This document shows positions 9,266-18,879 of a DNA stretch of 64,000 bases, piece by piece (positions within the stretch are counted from its first letter, which is position 1; each line of letters begins with the position of its first letter). This stretch comes from Kribbella sp. ALI-6-A. Its GTDB lineage: Bacteria; Actinomycetota; Actinomycetes; Propionibacteriales; Kribbellaceae. Both the position numbers and the translations under genes were made by a program. The DNA lies in NCBI RefSeq assembly GCF_001984195.1, contig NZ_MTQN01000012.1:186001-250000 (forward strand), written 5' to 3'. The notes beneath the pieces are model-generated. The model did not search any database. It had not been told where the DNA came from and was given only the letters and a program-made list of their open reading frames with translations.

Positions 9266-10155
9266 AAGCGGCCACCCGGACGGGTCTCATCACGGTTCTT
9301 CTGACCAGTTTGGTCGCCGCCTGTGTCGTGCTGTTGTCGGCAGGCACGTCGCTCGGCGCGTCGGCGAGACCATCGAGCTCGGCAACAAAGAATCCGCCGG
9401 ATATCAAAGGCAAGAAGACGCGCTGGGGCGCCAGTATCAAGGGCGGTCAGCAACAGACCAAGCGGAAAGAATCACCGCCACCTACGGGCGAGCGACGCGC
9501 TCCCAAGGCGGCCCCGAAGCGCGCGATCGAGCCACTCCAGCCAGCTGCTCGCCGACGTCCGTTCCGTCTCAACATCGGAATCTGTGGATTGCCGGCTCCG
9601 GATGGCAGTGGGCGAATAGGTCCTGCCCGTTGCCAGGAGGCCGAGCTGGTGGAGCCTGACGAGCCGACTGCCACCACGGTTGTACGCCGGAGGTTGCCGA
9701 TGCCTCAGGACGTCACGTGGGAGCAGGTGTTGAACGAATCCAAGGACGTTGCTTTTCCTGGGTTGCGGGTGAACGTGCAACCGGCGGGACGGACCTTGGT
9801 GAATCTCGACACGATCGTCTACACCGATCAGGCCAAAGTTTCCGACACAACCGTGGAACTGCTGGGCTTCCCCGTGGCGGTGGAAGCCACCCCGATGAGC
9901 TACACCTGGAACTTCGGTGACGGCACCTCGAAGACCACCGGATCGCCAGGTAAGCCGTACCCGGCGAAAGAGATCACGCACAAGTACCTGAAGCGTGGCG
10001 CGGTGGGCGTGACGCTGACGACCCACTACGCGGCGCGGTTCAACGTCGCGGGGACCGGGTGGCAGTACATCAGCGGGACCGTTCCGATCACAGGGCCCGC
10101 GACAGCTCTGCAGGTGCGGGAAGCGGTGCCCGTCTTGGTGGATCCGCCCAATTGA
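9262..10155 (+). CDS. Secreted PKD-domain protein
   Basis: 297 residues. N-terminal signal sequence or anchor (about 8-32), a long basic, Lys/Pro-rich linker (about 35-95), then a domain with a cysteine pair (NIGICGLP and GPARCQE). The C-terminus carries a PKD-like module: YTWNFGDGTSK near 215 and ITHKYLKRGAVGVTLTTHY. PKD domains mediate extracellular protein or glycan contacts. It is translationally coupled to the upstream lipoprotein by a 4-bp overlap, a gene pair I recognise only as a recurring actinobacterial arrangement of unknown role. Confidence 0.75.
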   Translation: MKAATRTGLITVLLTSLVAACVVLLSAGTSLGASARPSSSATKNPPDIKGKKTRWGASIKGGQQQTKRKESPPPTGERRAPKAAPKRAIEPLQPAARRRPFRLNIGICGLPAPDGSGRIGPARCQEAELVEPDEPTATTVVRRRLPMPQDVTWEQVLNESKDVAFPGLRVNVQPAGRTLVNLDTIVYTDQAKVSDTTVELLGFPVAVEATPMSYTWNFGDGTSKTTGSPGKPYPAKEITHKYLKRGAVGVTLTTHYAARFNVAGTGWQYISGTVPITGPATALQVREAVPVLVDPPN

Positions 10156-11343
10156 TCAGGGGTTCAGGACCGACCGCAGATGGTCGTGGATGCGATGCCG
10201 CGCGACCCTCGTTTGGCCGCCCAGAGCCAGCATGCCGGTGAAGCCGTGGATGAGGGTGGGTTCCTCGTGGAGCACAGTCGGCACACCAGCGGCCTCGAGA
10301 GCCGCGGCGTAGTCGTTGCCCTCGTCTCGGAGGGGGTCGAAGCCCGCCGTGACCACGTACGCCGGCGCCACACCCTCCAGCGGGCCGAAGATCGGTGAGA
10401 CGCGGGGGTCGCTGCGCAAAGCCGGATCGGGGGCGTAGTGGTCGCGGTACCAGAGGATTTCTTCGTCGGTGAGGAAGAAGCCCTCGGCGAAGAGGTCCCG
10501 AGACGGGCGGCGGCCGATGAGGTCTACGGCGGGATAGAGCAGCAACTGCAGAGCCGGCGAGCTCAAATCCCGGACTACGCACTGCTGGGCGACGACCGCG
10601 GCGAGGTTGCCGCCGGCTGAGTCTCCGCCTACGGCGACGAGCTCGGGGTCTGCCCCCAAGTCCTCAGCGTGTTCTACGGCCCAGGTGAAGGCGGCGATCG
10701 CGTCCTCGGCGGCGACCGGCGCCGGCGCCTCGGGGGCGAGGCGGTACTCGACCGACAGGACCCTGGTTCCGGCCTCCAGCGCCACGTCGCGGCAGTACGC
10801 GTCGTGGGTGTCGAGGTCGCCGACCACCCAGCCGCCGCCGTGGAAGAAGACGAGCAGGCCGCGGCCCGCCGTCCGGGGGACGTAGAGGCGGGCGCCGAGC
10901 TGGCCGTCCGAGCCGCGGACGGTGAGTTCGGTCACGCGCTGGACCTCGCGCGGGCGGCCGGCGACGAGTCGCGCGCCGTTGAGCAAATTCGCCCGGGCCG
11001 CGGCGACCGACTTCGGAGCGCCACCGCTGCGGGGCATCAGTGCCTCGAGCCGGAGCAGCAACTGCAGGTCGGGGTCGAGAACGTTGCCATCGATCTCGAT
11101 CGGGGCGCCGGCCAGGCGGTGCCGGACCGCCGGGGGCAGCGTGGTCACCGGCGTCAGAGCATGGCTCTGGACCACCTTCTGGACCGCGGTCAGTCCGGTC
11201 CGCAGCAGCCCGTCCACTCGTGGGTTCACAAAGAGTGACGCTAGCAACAATCGGCGACCCCACGCAGTCACGACCCGGGTCCGCGGCCGCCCGCGAGCAC
11301 CGTCCCGGCGGATCCGGGCCGCGCGCCGGACATGCTCCGCCAC
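10156..11343 (-). CDS. Alpha/beta hydrolase, HSL-type (family IV) esterase/lipase
   Basis: 395 residues as drawn. Oxyanion-hole motif HGGGW (168-172), nucleophile elbow GDSAGG (Ser242) and the remaining triad Asp336 (AGFDPLRDE) and His366 (LIHGF) are all in the spacing of hormone-sensitive-lipase-like esterases. The start is uncertain: GTG at 11343 would leave only 22 bp to the divergent ppk start, and the first about 25 residues are very Arg-rich. In-frame GTG codons at 11271 or just before NPRVDG would give family-typical lengths of 350-370 and room for a ppk promoter. No signal peptide is evident. Substrate unknown; short-chain esters are usual. Confidence 0.85.
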   Translation of the reverse strand: MAEHVRRAARIRRDGARGRPRTRVVTAWGRRLLLASLFVNPRVDGLLRTGLTAVQKVVQSHALTPVTTLPPAVRHRLAGAPIEIDGNVLDPDLQLLLRLEALMPRSGGAPKSVAAARANLLNGARLVAGRPREVQRVTELTVRGSDGQLGARLYVPRTAGRGLLVFFHGGGWVVGDLDTHDAYCRDVALEAGTRVLSVEYRLAPEAPAPVAAEDAIAAFTWAVEHAEDLGADPELVAVGGDSAGGNLAAVVAQQCVVRDLSSPALQLLLYPAVDLIGRRPSRDLFAEGFFLTDEEILWYRDHYAPDPALRSDPRVSPIFGPLEGVAPAYVVTAGFDPLRDEGNDYAAALEAAGVPTVLHEEPTLIHGFTGMLALGGQTRVARHRIHDHLRSVLNP

Positions 11344-11348
11344 CTGCC

Positions 11349-11378
11349 GTTCACCAAAGGATGGGATGCTGGTTCACG
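11349..11378 (+). promoter_or_regulatory. Possible PHO-box elements at the ppk start
   Basis: GTTCACC at 11349-11355 overlaps the ribosome-binding region of ppk and a second GTTCACG begins at 11372, 23 nt later (about two 11-nt turns). GTTCACC is the core of actinobacterial PhoP direct-repeat units. With no adjacent 11-nt pair, this is suggestive only. Confidence 0.3.
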
Positions 11379-13522
11379 TGTCTGGAGACTTGCTGGCGTC
11401 GCACAACCGGGAGTACGACGTCGAGCCCCCGTACGACATCAGGGAGGCCGGCGACCTTCCCGAGTACCGCTTCTCGGACCGCGAGCTGAGCTGGCTCGCG
11501 TTCAACCAGCGCGTGCTGGAGCTGGCCGAGAACGACCGGGTCCCGTTGCTGGAACGGGCCAAGTTCCTGGCCATCTTCGCCAGCAACCTGGACGAGTTCT
11601 ACATGGTCCGGATCGCCGGTCTGAAGCGCCGGATCGCGGCGGGCGTCGCCGTCCGTGCGGCCAGTGGTCTGATGCCCCGCGAGGTGCTCGACCGCAGCCT
11701 GAACCGCAGCCGCGAGCTGATGGACCGCCAGGCCGAGACCTGGCGCAAGGTCGTGCTGCCGGCGCTGGTCAAGGAGGGCATCGACATCCTCCGCTGGGAC
11801 GAGCTGGAGCACACCGAGCGCGAGGCGATGACCCAGTTCTTCAAGGACCGGGTCTTCCCGGTGCTGACCCCGCTCGCGGTCGACCCGTCGCACCCGTTCC
11901 CGTACATCTCCGGCCTGTCGCTCAACCTGGCCGTCGTGGTGCGCAACCCCGACACCGGCGGCGAGCACTTCGCCCGGGTGAAGGTGCCGCCGCTGCTGCC
12001 CCGGTTCGTCCGGGTCGCCGAGGGCCGGTTCGTCCCGCTCGAGGACGTCATCGCGACCCACCTCGGCCAGCTGTTCCCGGGCATGGAGGTCACCCAGCAC
12101 CACACCTTCCGGGTGACCCGCAACGAGGACCTCGAGGTCGAGGAGGACGACGCGGAGAACCTGCTCGCGGCGCTCGAGAAGGAGCTGCTGCGGCGCCGGT
12201 TCGGCCCGCCGGTCCGGCTCGAGGTGGAGGAGTCGATCGACCCGCAGGTCCGGGCGCTGCTGGTGTCCGAGCTGGGCGTCACCGAAGCCGAGGTGTTCGA
12301 GCTGCCCGGTCCGCTGGACCTGCGCGGCCTGTTCGACATCGCCTCGCTGGACCGGGCCGAGCTGAAGTACCCGGGCTTCGTCCCCTCGACGCACCCGCAC
12401 CTGGCCGAGGTGGAGACCTCCAACCCGGCCGACATGTTCCACGCGCTCAAGCAGCGCGACGTCCTGGTGCACCACCCGTACGACTCGTTCTCGACGAGCG
12501 TGCAGCGCTTCATCGAGCAGGCCGCGGCCGACCCGCACGTCCTGGCGATCAAGCAGACCCTGTACCGGACCAGCGGTGACTCCCCGATCGTCGACGCGCT
12601 GATCGACGCCGCCGAGGCGGGCAAGCAGGTGCTGGTCCTGGTCGAGATCCAGGCCCGCTTCGACGAGCAGGCCAACATCAAGTGGGCCCGTCAGCTCGAG
12701 CACGCCGGCTGCCACGTCGTGTACGGCGTGATCGGGCTGAAGACGCACTGCAAGCTGTCGATGGTGGTCCGCGACGAGCCGGACGGCCTGCGCCGCTACG
12801 CCCATATCGGGACCGGCAACTACCACCCGAAGACGGCCCGCCTGTACGAGGACCTCGGCCTGCTGACCAGCGACAAGGTGGTCACCGAGGACATCGCGCA
12901 CCTGTTCAACCACCTGTCCGGCTTCGCCCGCAGTACGGGCTCGCGCCGCCTGCTGGTCGCCCCGCAGTCCGTACGCCGTGGCCTGCTGGACCGGATCGAG
13001 CGCGAGGTCCAGCACCATCTGGCCGGCCGCCCGGCCCGGGTCCGGATCAAGGTGAACTCCCTGGTCGACGAGGCCCTGTGCGACGCCCTGTACCGCGCGT
13101 CCCAGGCCGGCGTTCCGGTCGACCTGTGGATCCGCGGCATCTGCACGATCCGCCCCGGTGTCCCGGGACTGTCGGACAACATCCGGGTCCGCAGCATCCT
13201 CGGCCGGTTCCTGGAGCACAGCCGGGTCTTCTGGTTCGAGAACGGCGAGGACCCCGAGGTGTGGATCGGCTCGGCCGACCTGATGCACCGCAACCTGGAC
13301 CGCCGGGTCGAGGTGCTGGTCCAGCTCAAGCAGCCGGACCACATCACCGAGCTGGGCGAGCTGTTCGACGTCGGCTTCGACGAGCGGACCGGGTCGTGGT
13401 GGCTGCAGTCCGACGACACCTGGCAGGCCAAGCTGACCGGCCCGGACGGCGAACCGCTGCGTGACCTGCAGGAACGCCTGATCGCGACCCGCGGCCGACG
13501 CCGGCAGTCCGAGACCAACTGA
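11366..13522 (+). CDS. ppk: Polyphosphate kinase 1
   Basis: 718 residues from ATG 11366, preceded by AAAGGA; the upstream extension of the frame is antisense to the esterase. Length and motifs fit PPK1: the [17 protein letters not shown]-like N-terminal domain, the phospholipase-D-like C-terminal half with His461 (GLKTHCK) and His618 ([14 protein letters not shown]), and [15 protein letters not shown]1 reversibly transfers the ATP gamma-phosphate to polyphosphate through a phosphohistidine intermediate, usually the first of these histidines. mutT1 follows 16 bp downstream, a pairing common in actinobacteria. The neighbouring pst and pit genes place it in phosphate storage. Confidence 0.95.
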   Translation: MLVHVSGDLLASHNREYDVEPPYDIREAGDLPEYRFSDRELSWLAFNQRVLELAENDRVPLLERAKFLAIFASNLDEFYMVRIAGLKRRIAAGVAVRAASGLMPREVLDRSLNRSRELMDRQAETWRKVVLPALVKEGIDILRWDELEHTEREAMTQFFKDRVFPVLTPLAVDPSHPFPYISGLSLNLAVVVRNPDTGGEHFARVKVPPLLPRFVRVAEGRFVPLEDVIATHLGQLFPGMEVTQHHTFRVTRNEDLEVEEDDAENLLAALEKELLRRRFGPPVRLEVEESIDPQVRALLVSELGVTEAEVFELPGPLDLRGLFDIASLDRAELKYPGFVPSTHPHLAEVETSNPADMFHALKQRDVLVHHPYDSFSTSVQRFIEQAAADPHVLAIKQTLYRTSGDSPIVDALIDAAEAGKQVLVLVEIQARFDEQANIKWARQLEHAGCHVVYGVIGLKTHCKLSMVVRDEPDGLRRYAHIGTGNYHPKTARLYEDLGLLTSDKVVTEDIAHLFNHLSGFARSTGSRRLLVAPQSVRRGLLDRIEREVQHHLAGRPARVRIKVNSLVDEALCDALYRASQAGVPVDLWIRGICTIRPGVPGLSDNIRVRSILGRFLEHSRVFWFENGEDPEVWIGSADLMHRNLDRRVEVLVQLKQPDHITELGELFDVGFDERTGSWWLQSDDTWQAKLTGPDGEPLRDLQERLIATRGRRRQSETN

Positions 13523-13538
13523 GAGCACACGGGAGACG

Positions 13539-14417
13539 ATGAGCACCCCGGCGACGGTTTTCGCCGCGGGCGGTGTCGTGTGGCGGGACCGGCGCGGCAC
13601 GCGCGAGGTCCTGCTCGTGCACCGCCCCCGGTACGACGACTGGTCTCTGCCGAAGGGCAAGCTGACCGCGGACGAGCATCCGCTGGTCGCGGCCCGGCGC
13701 GAGATCGAGGAGGAGACCGGCCAGCAGGTCGTGCTCGGCCCGGCGCTCGGCGTCCAGCGCTACGACGTGCACAAGAACAACCGGGTCGTGCCGAAACTGG
13801 TGCACTACTGGTCGGCCCGGATTGTCGGCGAGCGGGACTTCAGCCCGAACGACGAGGTCGACCGGATCGCCTGGCTCGAAGTCGGCGAGGCGGCACGCCG
13901 GTTGAGCTACCCGCGCGACGTGGAGATCCTCGACGCGCTCGCGGGCGCCGTACCGGTGGTGTCGTCGCTGGTGCTGATCCGGCACGCCGAGGCGATGAAG
14001 CGCAAGGAGTGGGACGGCGACGACTCGGACCGTCCGCTGACCGACGAGGGCCGGGAGACCGCGAAGCGGCTGATCGACGTCCTGGCCGCGCTCGGCGTGG
14101 ACCGGGTCCGCAGCAGCGACGCCGAGCGATGCGCTGCCACGATCACGCCGTACGCCGCGGCGATCGACCGGCGGATCCACCTGCACCCGGAGATCTCCGA
14201 GCGCGGGTTCAAGGCCGATCCGGACGGGCTGAAGGGTTTCGCCCGGAGCGCGTGGAAGACCGGGCGGGTGACGGTCGTGTGCTCGCATCGGCCGGTGCTG
14301 CCCGCGCTGGCCGGCGAGCTCGGTCTTCCGGTCGGCAAGTTCGTGCCCGGTGCGTTCGTGGTCGCGCACCGGCTCGCCGACGGCTGCGTGGTGCACGAAC
14401 GGTTCGGCGCTCCGTAG
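13539..14417 (+). CDS. mutT1: MutT1-type Nudix hydrolase fused to a histidine phosphatase domain
   Basis: 292 residues. Residues 1-130 are a Nudix domain with a perfect box (G40-x5-E46-x7-REIEEETG to 61). Residues about 142-292 are a histidine-phosphatase (RHG-type) domain with LIRHAEA (Arg148-His149) and a CSHRP motif. This two-domain architecture is that of mycobacterial MutT1, which degrades 8-oxo-GTP/8-oxo-dGTP and diadenosine polyphosphates. It is probably co-transcribed with ppk (16-bp gap, GGGAGA before ATG). A hairpin at 14420-14438 follows the stop. Confidence 0.9.
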   Translation: MSTPATVFAAGGVVWRDRRGTREVLLVHRPRYDDWSLPKGKLTADEHPLVAARREIEEETGQQVVLGPALGVQRYDVHKNNRVVPKLVHYWSARIVGERDFSPNDEVDRIAWLEVGEAARRLSYPRDVEILDALAGAVPVVSSLVLIRHAEAMKRKEWDGDDSDRPLTDEGRETAKRLIDVLAALGVDRVRSSDAERCAATITPYAAAIDRRIHLHPEISERGFKADPDGLKGFARSAWKTGRVTVVCSHRPVLPALAGELGLPVGKFVPGAFVVAHRLADGCVVHERFGAP

Positions 14418-14419
14418 CT

Positions 14420-14438
14420 GCGGGCCGTGACAGCCCGC
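14420..14438 (+). terminator. Hairpin after mutT1
   Basis: GCGGGC (14420-14425) and GCCCGC (14433-14438) enclose a 7-nt loop immediately after the stop codon. The stem is short (6 bp) but all G/C. Confidence 0.45.
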
Positions 14439-14571
14439 GATCGCGCCAATGCAAAGAGATCGTCACAGTCGGGGTTGCCGTCGAGTGGGCCGCGGTCGGC
14501 CGGGTATGTTCCTACCGAGGACACCGGCGCCCTACCGGGAGCCGGCGGCACGGGAAGGTCGGGACCGCACC

Positions 14572-15045
14572 ATGACAACGATGCGCGAACTGACGCTGAT
14601 CGGGATCCGGATGGAGTCGCCCAACCGGGCGCCCGTGATGATGCTGCGCGAGACCGAGGGCTACCGCTACCTGCCGATCTCGATCGGTTCGGTGGAGGCG
14701 ACCGCGATCGCCTACGAGGAGCAGGGCCTGCGCCCGTCCCGGCCACTCACCCACGACCTGATGCGCGATCTGATCCAGGCCTTCGGCGTGCACATCGAGG
14801 CGGTCGAGATCGTCGAGCTGCGCGACGCCGTGTTCTACGCCGAGCTGGTGCTGGCCAACGGCGCGCGCGTGTCGGCCCGGCCGAGCGACTCGGTCGCCCT
14901 GGCGGTCCGGCTCGGTACGCCGATCCGCTGCACCGAGCAGGTCCTGCGCGAGGCCGGCGTCGCGACGCCGGAGGAGGAGCAGGCCGAGCTGGAGCGCTTC
15001 CGTCAGTTCCTCGACGGGGTCGCGCCGGAGGATTTCTCCAGCTGA
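14572..15045 (+). CDS. Bifunctional nuclease-family protein (DUF151)
   Basis: 157 residues from ATG 14572; the frame upstream is non-coding in character. The sequence ELTLIGIRMESPNRAPVMMLRE, then LPISIGSVEATAIA, and later RPSDSVALAVRLGTPI, matches the bifunctional nuclease (BFN) domain. Plant and bacterial members show DNase/RNase activity in vitro, but the role in actinomycetes is unsettled. The acidic C-terminus (PEEEQAELERF) is typical. It stands alone between the ppk-mutT1 pair and a secreted protein. Confidence 0.88.
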   Translation: MTTMRELTLIGIRMESPNRAPVMMLRETEGYRYLPISIGSVEATAIAYEEQGLRPSRPLTHDLMRDLIQAFGVHIEAVEIVELRDAVFYAELVLANGARVSARPSDSVALAVRLGTPIRCTEQVLREAGVATPEEEQAELERFRQFLDGVAPEDFSS

Positions 15046-15113
15046 GCATGCGCTAGGGTCTGCCTGCGCCGGCGGCAGGGGTGACCACCGGGCTGACCAC
15101 CTGGGGATCCTCG

Positions 15114-16349
15114 ATGCGTATCCGCCGTCCTGTCGTCGCCGCCGGTCTGGCCGTTGCTGCCATCGCTGCCTTCACCACCTCCGCCACCGCGGCCGCCACC
15201 GCGGCCGGGCCGTCCGCGCCGACCGGCGTGGAGATCGCCTGGGCGGACGCGACCCAGCAGCAGATCCGGGTCACCTGGACCGACGCCGGCGAGGCGAACA
15301 AAGTGCGGTTCCAAGGGGCGCTCGGGACCGAGGACGCCGCCACGGTCCCGGCCGGCGCGACGAACGAGGTACTGGTTCCCGTCGACGGCCTGTACGGCGG
15401 CAACCGCGCGGTCTTCACCGTCGCCTCGGTCGACAGCGCCGGGACGACGGGTCCGGTGGCGCCCTCCACCGAGTTCGACACCTCGCCGACCGAGGACGTC
15501 CCGATCACGTACGCCGACCCGCGGCAGGACGGCTCGTTGATGATCGCCTGGCGCGACGCCGTACCGCGGTTCGACCACAACCCTGCTGATCCGTTCGACG
15601 GCCCGGGCGCGGTGCGCTACACGGTCGAAACCGGCGGCACGAGGATTCCCGTGCCCGGCAACCTGCGGTTCGCCGTCGTGCCGGCCCGCTCTCGGCCGTA
15701 CAGCGTCGCCGTCATCGCGGAGAACGTGTGGGGCGAGTCGAACCGGCGTTTGTTCACCTTCGAGCAGCCGGCGATCACCGGCGGCGCGATCCCGGCCTCG
15801 GCGGCGTACGGGCACATGCTCACGGTCAGCGGTTCGGTCGGCGGTCAGCACCTCGTCGCGCTGCAGGCCCGTGACTCCGCGAGCAAGCCGTGGGTCACGC
15901 TCACCAGTAGGTACGGCGACCCCGGCGCCGGCACCTTCCGGCTGCAGGCGCCCTCACCCGGCACCCGCCAGTACCGGCTCTACCTCCCGGCCCGCAAGGA
16001 TCAGGACAGCGCCGCCCTCGCATATGCCACCGGCGTGACCACCTCGCTGACCCGGCACTCGATCGGCTACGCGAAGTTCAGCGCGAACGTCGTCACCCTC
16101 GGTCAGAGCGTGACGGCCGGCCTCTACATCGCGCCCGAGACCGGGATCCGCACCACGCTCCAGCGCTGGAACGGCAAGGCGTGGGTCGGCGTGAAGGACA
16201 TCGTCTTGTCCAAGGGCCGTGGGGCCTACACCTTCAAGACCACGGCCCGCGGCACCACGGCGTACCGGTTCTTCGTCCCGAGTACGACCTACGGCGGCCG
16301 GGCGATCACCTGGAGGACATCCGCGTCGATTCCGCTGGTCGTGCGCTGA
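15114..16349 (+). CDS. Secreted protein with fibronectin III-like N-terminal region
   Basis: 411 residues from ATG 15114, chosen because it opens a textbook signal peptide (MRIRRPVVAAGLAVAAIAAF, cleavage after ATAAAT about 25-30). After it, PSAPTGVEIAWADATQQQIRVTW has the shape of a fibronectin type III repeat. The C-terminal half contains two segments (about 230-300 and 320-400) with an SGSVGG...VALQARDSASKPW / ITLQRWNGKAWVGV pattern, as in domains repeated in actinobacterial surface proteins. It is probably a cell-wall or extracellular adhesion-type protein. No enzymatic motif is seen. Confidence 0.75.
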   Translation: MRIRRPVVAAGLAVAAIAAFTTSATAAATAAGPSAPTGVEIAWADATQQQIRVTWTDAGEANKVRFQGALGTEDAATVPAGATNEVLVPVDGLYGGNRAVFTVASVDSAGTTGPVAPSTEFDTSPTEDVPITYADPRQDGSLMIAWRDAVPRFDHNPADPFDGPGAVRYTVETGGTRIPVPGNLRFAVVPARSRPYSVAVIAENVWGESNRRLFTFEQPAITGGAIPASAAYGHMLTVSGSVGGQHLVALQARDSASKPWVTLTSRYGDPGAGTFRLQAPSPGTRQYRLYLPARKDQDSAALAYATGVTTSLTRHSIGYAKFSANVVTLGQSVTAGLYIAPETGIRTTLQRWNGKAWVGVKDIVLSKGRGAYTFKTTARGTTAYRFFVPSTTYGGRAITWRTSASIPLVVR

Positions 16350-16406
16350 TACCGGACCGTGACCAAAAGGCGCTTGAGATCACTCAGCGTCACGGCCCTT
16401 AACGCA

Positions 16407-16483
16407 GTTCACCTGATGGCCTCCTGACGGCACGCCAGTCGTCGCGATTGCTACCGGAACCGTTCACCGCTCGTTCACCCACG
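16407..16483 (+). promoter_or_regulatory. PHO-box direct repeat upstream of pstS
   Basis: Two adjacent 11-nt units start with GTTCACC at 16462 and 16473. A further GTTCACC lies at 16407 and a GTTCAC at 16525. GTTCACCnnnn repeated every 11 nt is the known PhoP-binding direct repeat of actinomycetes. A TACCGT hexamer at 16511 is a candidate -10. This predicts PhoP-dependent induction of pstS under phosphate limitation. Confidence 0.75.
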
Positions 16484-16564
16484 ACGGGCCATGCGGTCAC
16501 TTGGTCTGCCTACCGTCTGTGGCAGTTCACAAAGTCTGAATTCCCGCAGAAGGGCAACACTCTC

Positions 16565-17701
16565 GTGTCCGTCAATCGCCTGCTCCGCGTCGGCACCGTC
16601 GCCGTGGCCTCTCTCGGCGTCCTCGCTCTCAGCGCCTGTGGCAGTGACCCGGAGCCGACCGGCTCCTCCAGCCCGTCGGGCTCCGACTCCGCCTCGACCG
16701 GTGGCGCCGAGTGCCCCGAGGGCACCCTGAACGCCGAGGGATCCTCGGCACAGAAGAACGCCATCGAAGAAGTCATCGCCAAGTACAACGAGAAGTGCGC
16801 CGACGTCACGGTGAACTACAACCCGACCGGTTCCGGCGCGGGCATCAAGCAGTTCAACGCCAGCCAGGTCGACTTCGCCGGCTCGGACTCGGCGCTGAAG
16901 ACCGAGGCCAAGGACGGCGGCGAGGCCGAGGCGGCCGCCGCCGCGAAGCGCTGCCAGAACAACCCGGCGGTGAACCTGCCGATGGTCATCGGCCCGGTCG
17001 CGCTCGCCTACAACCTGGACGGCGTCGACAAGCTCGTCCTCGACGGCCCGACCGCCGCGAAGATCTTCCAGGGCACCGTGAAGACCTGGAACGCCCCGGA
17101 GATCGCCAAGCTGAACCCCGGCGTCAACCTGCCGTCGGCCCCGATCGCGGTGTTCTTCCGCTCCGACGAGTCCGGCACCACCGAGAACTTCACCAAGTAC
17201 CTCGAGGCCGCGGGCGGCGGCGCCTGGAAGGGCGAGCCGGCCAAGAAGTGGAGCGGCACCGGCGCCGGCAAGGAGAAGTCCGCGGGTGTCGCCGAGGGCG
17301 TGAAGAGCACCAAGAACTCGATCACCTACGTCGAGTGGTCGTACGCGGTGGACAACAAGCTGGGCGTCGCGCAGATCGACACCGGCGCCGGCCCGGTCCC
17401 GCTGACCGCCGAGTCCGCCGGCAAGGCACTGGCCGCCGCGAAGCCGGCCGGTACCGGCAGCGACCTGGCGCTGAAGCTGGACTACGCGACCAAGGCGGCC
17501 GGGGCCTACCCGATCATCCTGGTCACCTACGAGATCGCCTGCACCAAGGGCCTGCCGGCCGAGAAGACCGCGCTGGTGAAGAGCTTCCTGAGCTACTTCG
17601 CGAGCACCGAGGGCCAGGGGTCGCTCACCGAGCTCAACTACGCCCCGCTGCCGGAGGAGATCCGCACCAAGGTCGACGCCGCCATCCAGGCGATCAGCTG
17701 A
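16565..17701 (+). CDS. pstS: Phosphate ABC transporter substrate-binding lipoprotein PstS
   Basis: 378 residues from GTG 16565, chosen because it begins the signal peptide directly; the longer frame from 16448 would run through the PHO boxes. Lipobox LSAC gives lipidated Cys25, then a Ser-rich tether. Phosphate-binding features include LNAEGSSAQKNAIEE, VNYNPTGSGAGIKQF, FAGSDSAL and FRSDESGTTENFTKY. PstS captures inorganic phosphate outside the membrane and hands it to PstCA. A strong hairpin separates it from pstC, so binding protein may be produced in excess over the membrane parts. Confidence 0.96.
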   Translation: MSVNRLLRVGTVAVASLGVLALSACGSDPEPTGSSSPSGSDSASTGGAECPEGTLNAEGSSAQKNAIEEVIAKYNEKCADVTVNYNPTGSGAGIKQFNASQVDFAGSDSALKTEAKDGGEAEAAAAAKRCQNNPAVNLPMVIGPVALAYNLDGVDKLVLDGPTAAKIFQGTVKTWNAPEIAKLNPGVNLPSAPIAVFFRSDESGTTENFTKYLEAAGGGAWKGEPAKKWSGTGAGKEKSAGVAEGVKSTKNSITYVEWSYAVDNKLGVAQIDTGAGPVPLTAESAGKALAAAKPAGTGSDLALKLDYATKAAGAYPIILVTYEIACTKGLPAEKTALVKSFLSYFASTEGQGSLTELNYAPLPEEIRTKVDAAIQAIS

Positions 17702-17730
17702 CCTGCGACGACACCGCAGTACGGCGTGAT

Positions 17731-17771
17731 GCGAGCCCCGGCTTCCCCCTCCACGGGCGGCCGGGGCTCGC
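17731..17771 (+). terminator. Hairpin (attenuator-like) between pstS and pstC
   Basis: Perfect 12-bp inverted repeat GCGAGCCCCGGC (17731-17742) / GCCGGGGCTCGC (17760-17771), 17-nt loop. It lies inside the operon, 30 bp after pstS. Intercistronic hairpins after transporter binding-protein genes typically cause partial termination or protect the upstream mRNA. Confidence 0.7.
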
Positions 17772-17817
17772 CTCGTGACCGAGCACCCCTTCCACCTTGG
17801 CGCTTGGAGCAGCACCC

Positions 17818-18879
17818 ATGAGCAGTACAGACGGCACCGCCCCGCCCACGGCTCCACCCGACGGGCCGCGGGACGAGAAGCTGGAGCTGGGCCCGGTCGG
17901 CCACCTCGGCGACCGATTGTTCGCCGGGATGGCCCGCGGGTCCGGCGTACTGGTTGTCGCGATCGTCGCGTTCGTCGGCATCTTCCTGCTGGCGCTGGCG
18001 ATCCCGGCCCTGGCCAACAACGAGAGCAGTTTCCTCTTCTCCCGGATCTGGGAGCCCGGCGCGAACCCGCCGCAGTTCGGCATCGCCGCGCTGTTCTACA
18101 CCACGGTGATCAGCTCGATCATCGCGATGGCGATCGCGGTCCCGATCGCGGTCGGCGTCGCCCTGTTCACCACGTACTACGCGCCGAAGCGGCTGGCCGC
18201 TCCGGTCGCGCACGCGATCGACCTGCTGGCCGCCGTACCGTCGATCATCTACGGCCTGTGGGGCATCTTGTTCTTCGCCCCGATCCTGCGCCCGGTGATC
18301 GACGGGCTCGGGTCGGCGCTGGGCTGGATCCCACTGTTCCAGAAGTCGGTCACCGACAACGTCGGGGTGGTCTTCACCGCCTCGGTGGTGCTGGCGATCA
18401 TGATCTTGCCGGTGGTCACCGCGATCAGCCGGGAGATCTTCGCCCAGACCCCGGTCGCGCACCGCGAGGGCGCCCTGGCGCTGGGCTCCACCCGCTGGGA
18501 GATGATCCGGATGGCGGTGCTGCCCTACGGCCGCTCCGGCGTGGTCAGCGCGTCGATGCTCGGTCTGGGCCGCGCGCTCGGTGAGACGGTCGCGGTGCTG
18601 ATCATCTTGTCGGTGCCCAACGGCAACGACCCGTGGACCTCCTCGATCTTCGCCGGTGGCGAGACGTTCGCCTCGAAGATCGCCAACAACGCCGCCGAGT
18701 TCGACTCGCCGGACAAGACCGGCGCCTACATCGCGGCCGGTCTGGTGCTGTTCGTGGTGACCTTCCTGGTCAACTCCGCGGCCCGCCTGATCGTGGCCCG
18801 CAGCGGCCCGGGTGGGAAACGGCCCCGGCGGATCAAGCGGATCGGCGACAAGCCGCAGAGCGAAGGAGCGACGCTGTGA
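17818..18879 (+). CDS. pstC: Phosphate ABC transporter permease PstC
   Basis: 353 residues from ATG 17818, with GGAG 9 nt upstream; a TTG further upstream lacks a site. Polar N-terminus of about 45 residues, then six membrane helices. The cytoplasmic EAA-type loop that contacts PstB is seen as THREGALALGSTRWEMI-like (AHREGALALGSTRWE) followed by GLGRALGETVAVLII. Its TGA stop overlaps the pstA start (GTGA). It forms the membrane channel with PstA. Confidence 0.95.
   Translation: MSSTDGTAPPTAPPDGPRDEKLELGPVGHLGDRLFAGMARGSGVLVVAIVAFVGIFLLALAIPALANNESSFLFSRIWEPGANPPQFGIAALFYTTVISSIIAMAIAVPIAVGVALFTTYYAPKRLAAPVAHAIDLLAAVPSIIYGLWGILFFAPILRPVIDGLGSALGWIPLFQKSVTDNVGVVFTASVVLAIMILPVVTAISREIFAQTPVAHREGALALGSTRWEMIRMAVLPYGRSGVVSASMLGLGRALGETVAVLIILSVPNGNDPWTSSIFAGGETFASKIANNAAEFDSPDKTGAYIAAGLVLFVVTFLVNSAARLIVARSGPGGKRPRRIKRIGDKPQSEGATL

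Noticed and set aside
11351-13660. 769-codon minus-strand frame opposite ppk
   Set aside because: Antisense shadow of ppk with no domain.
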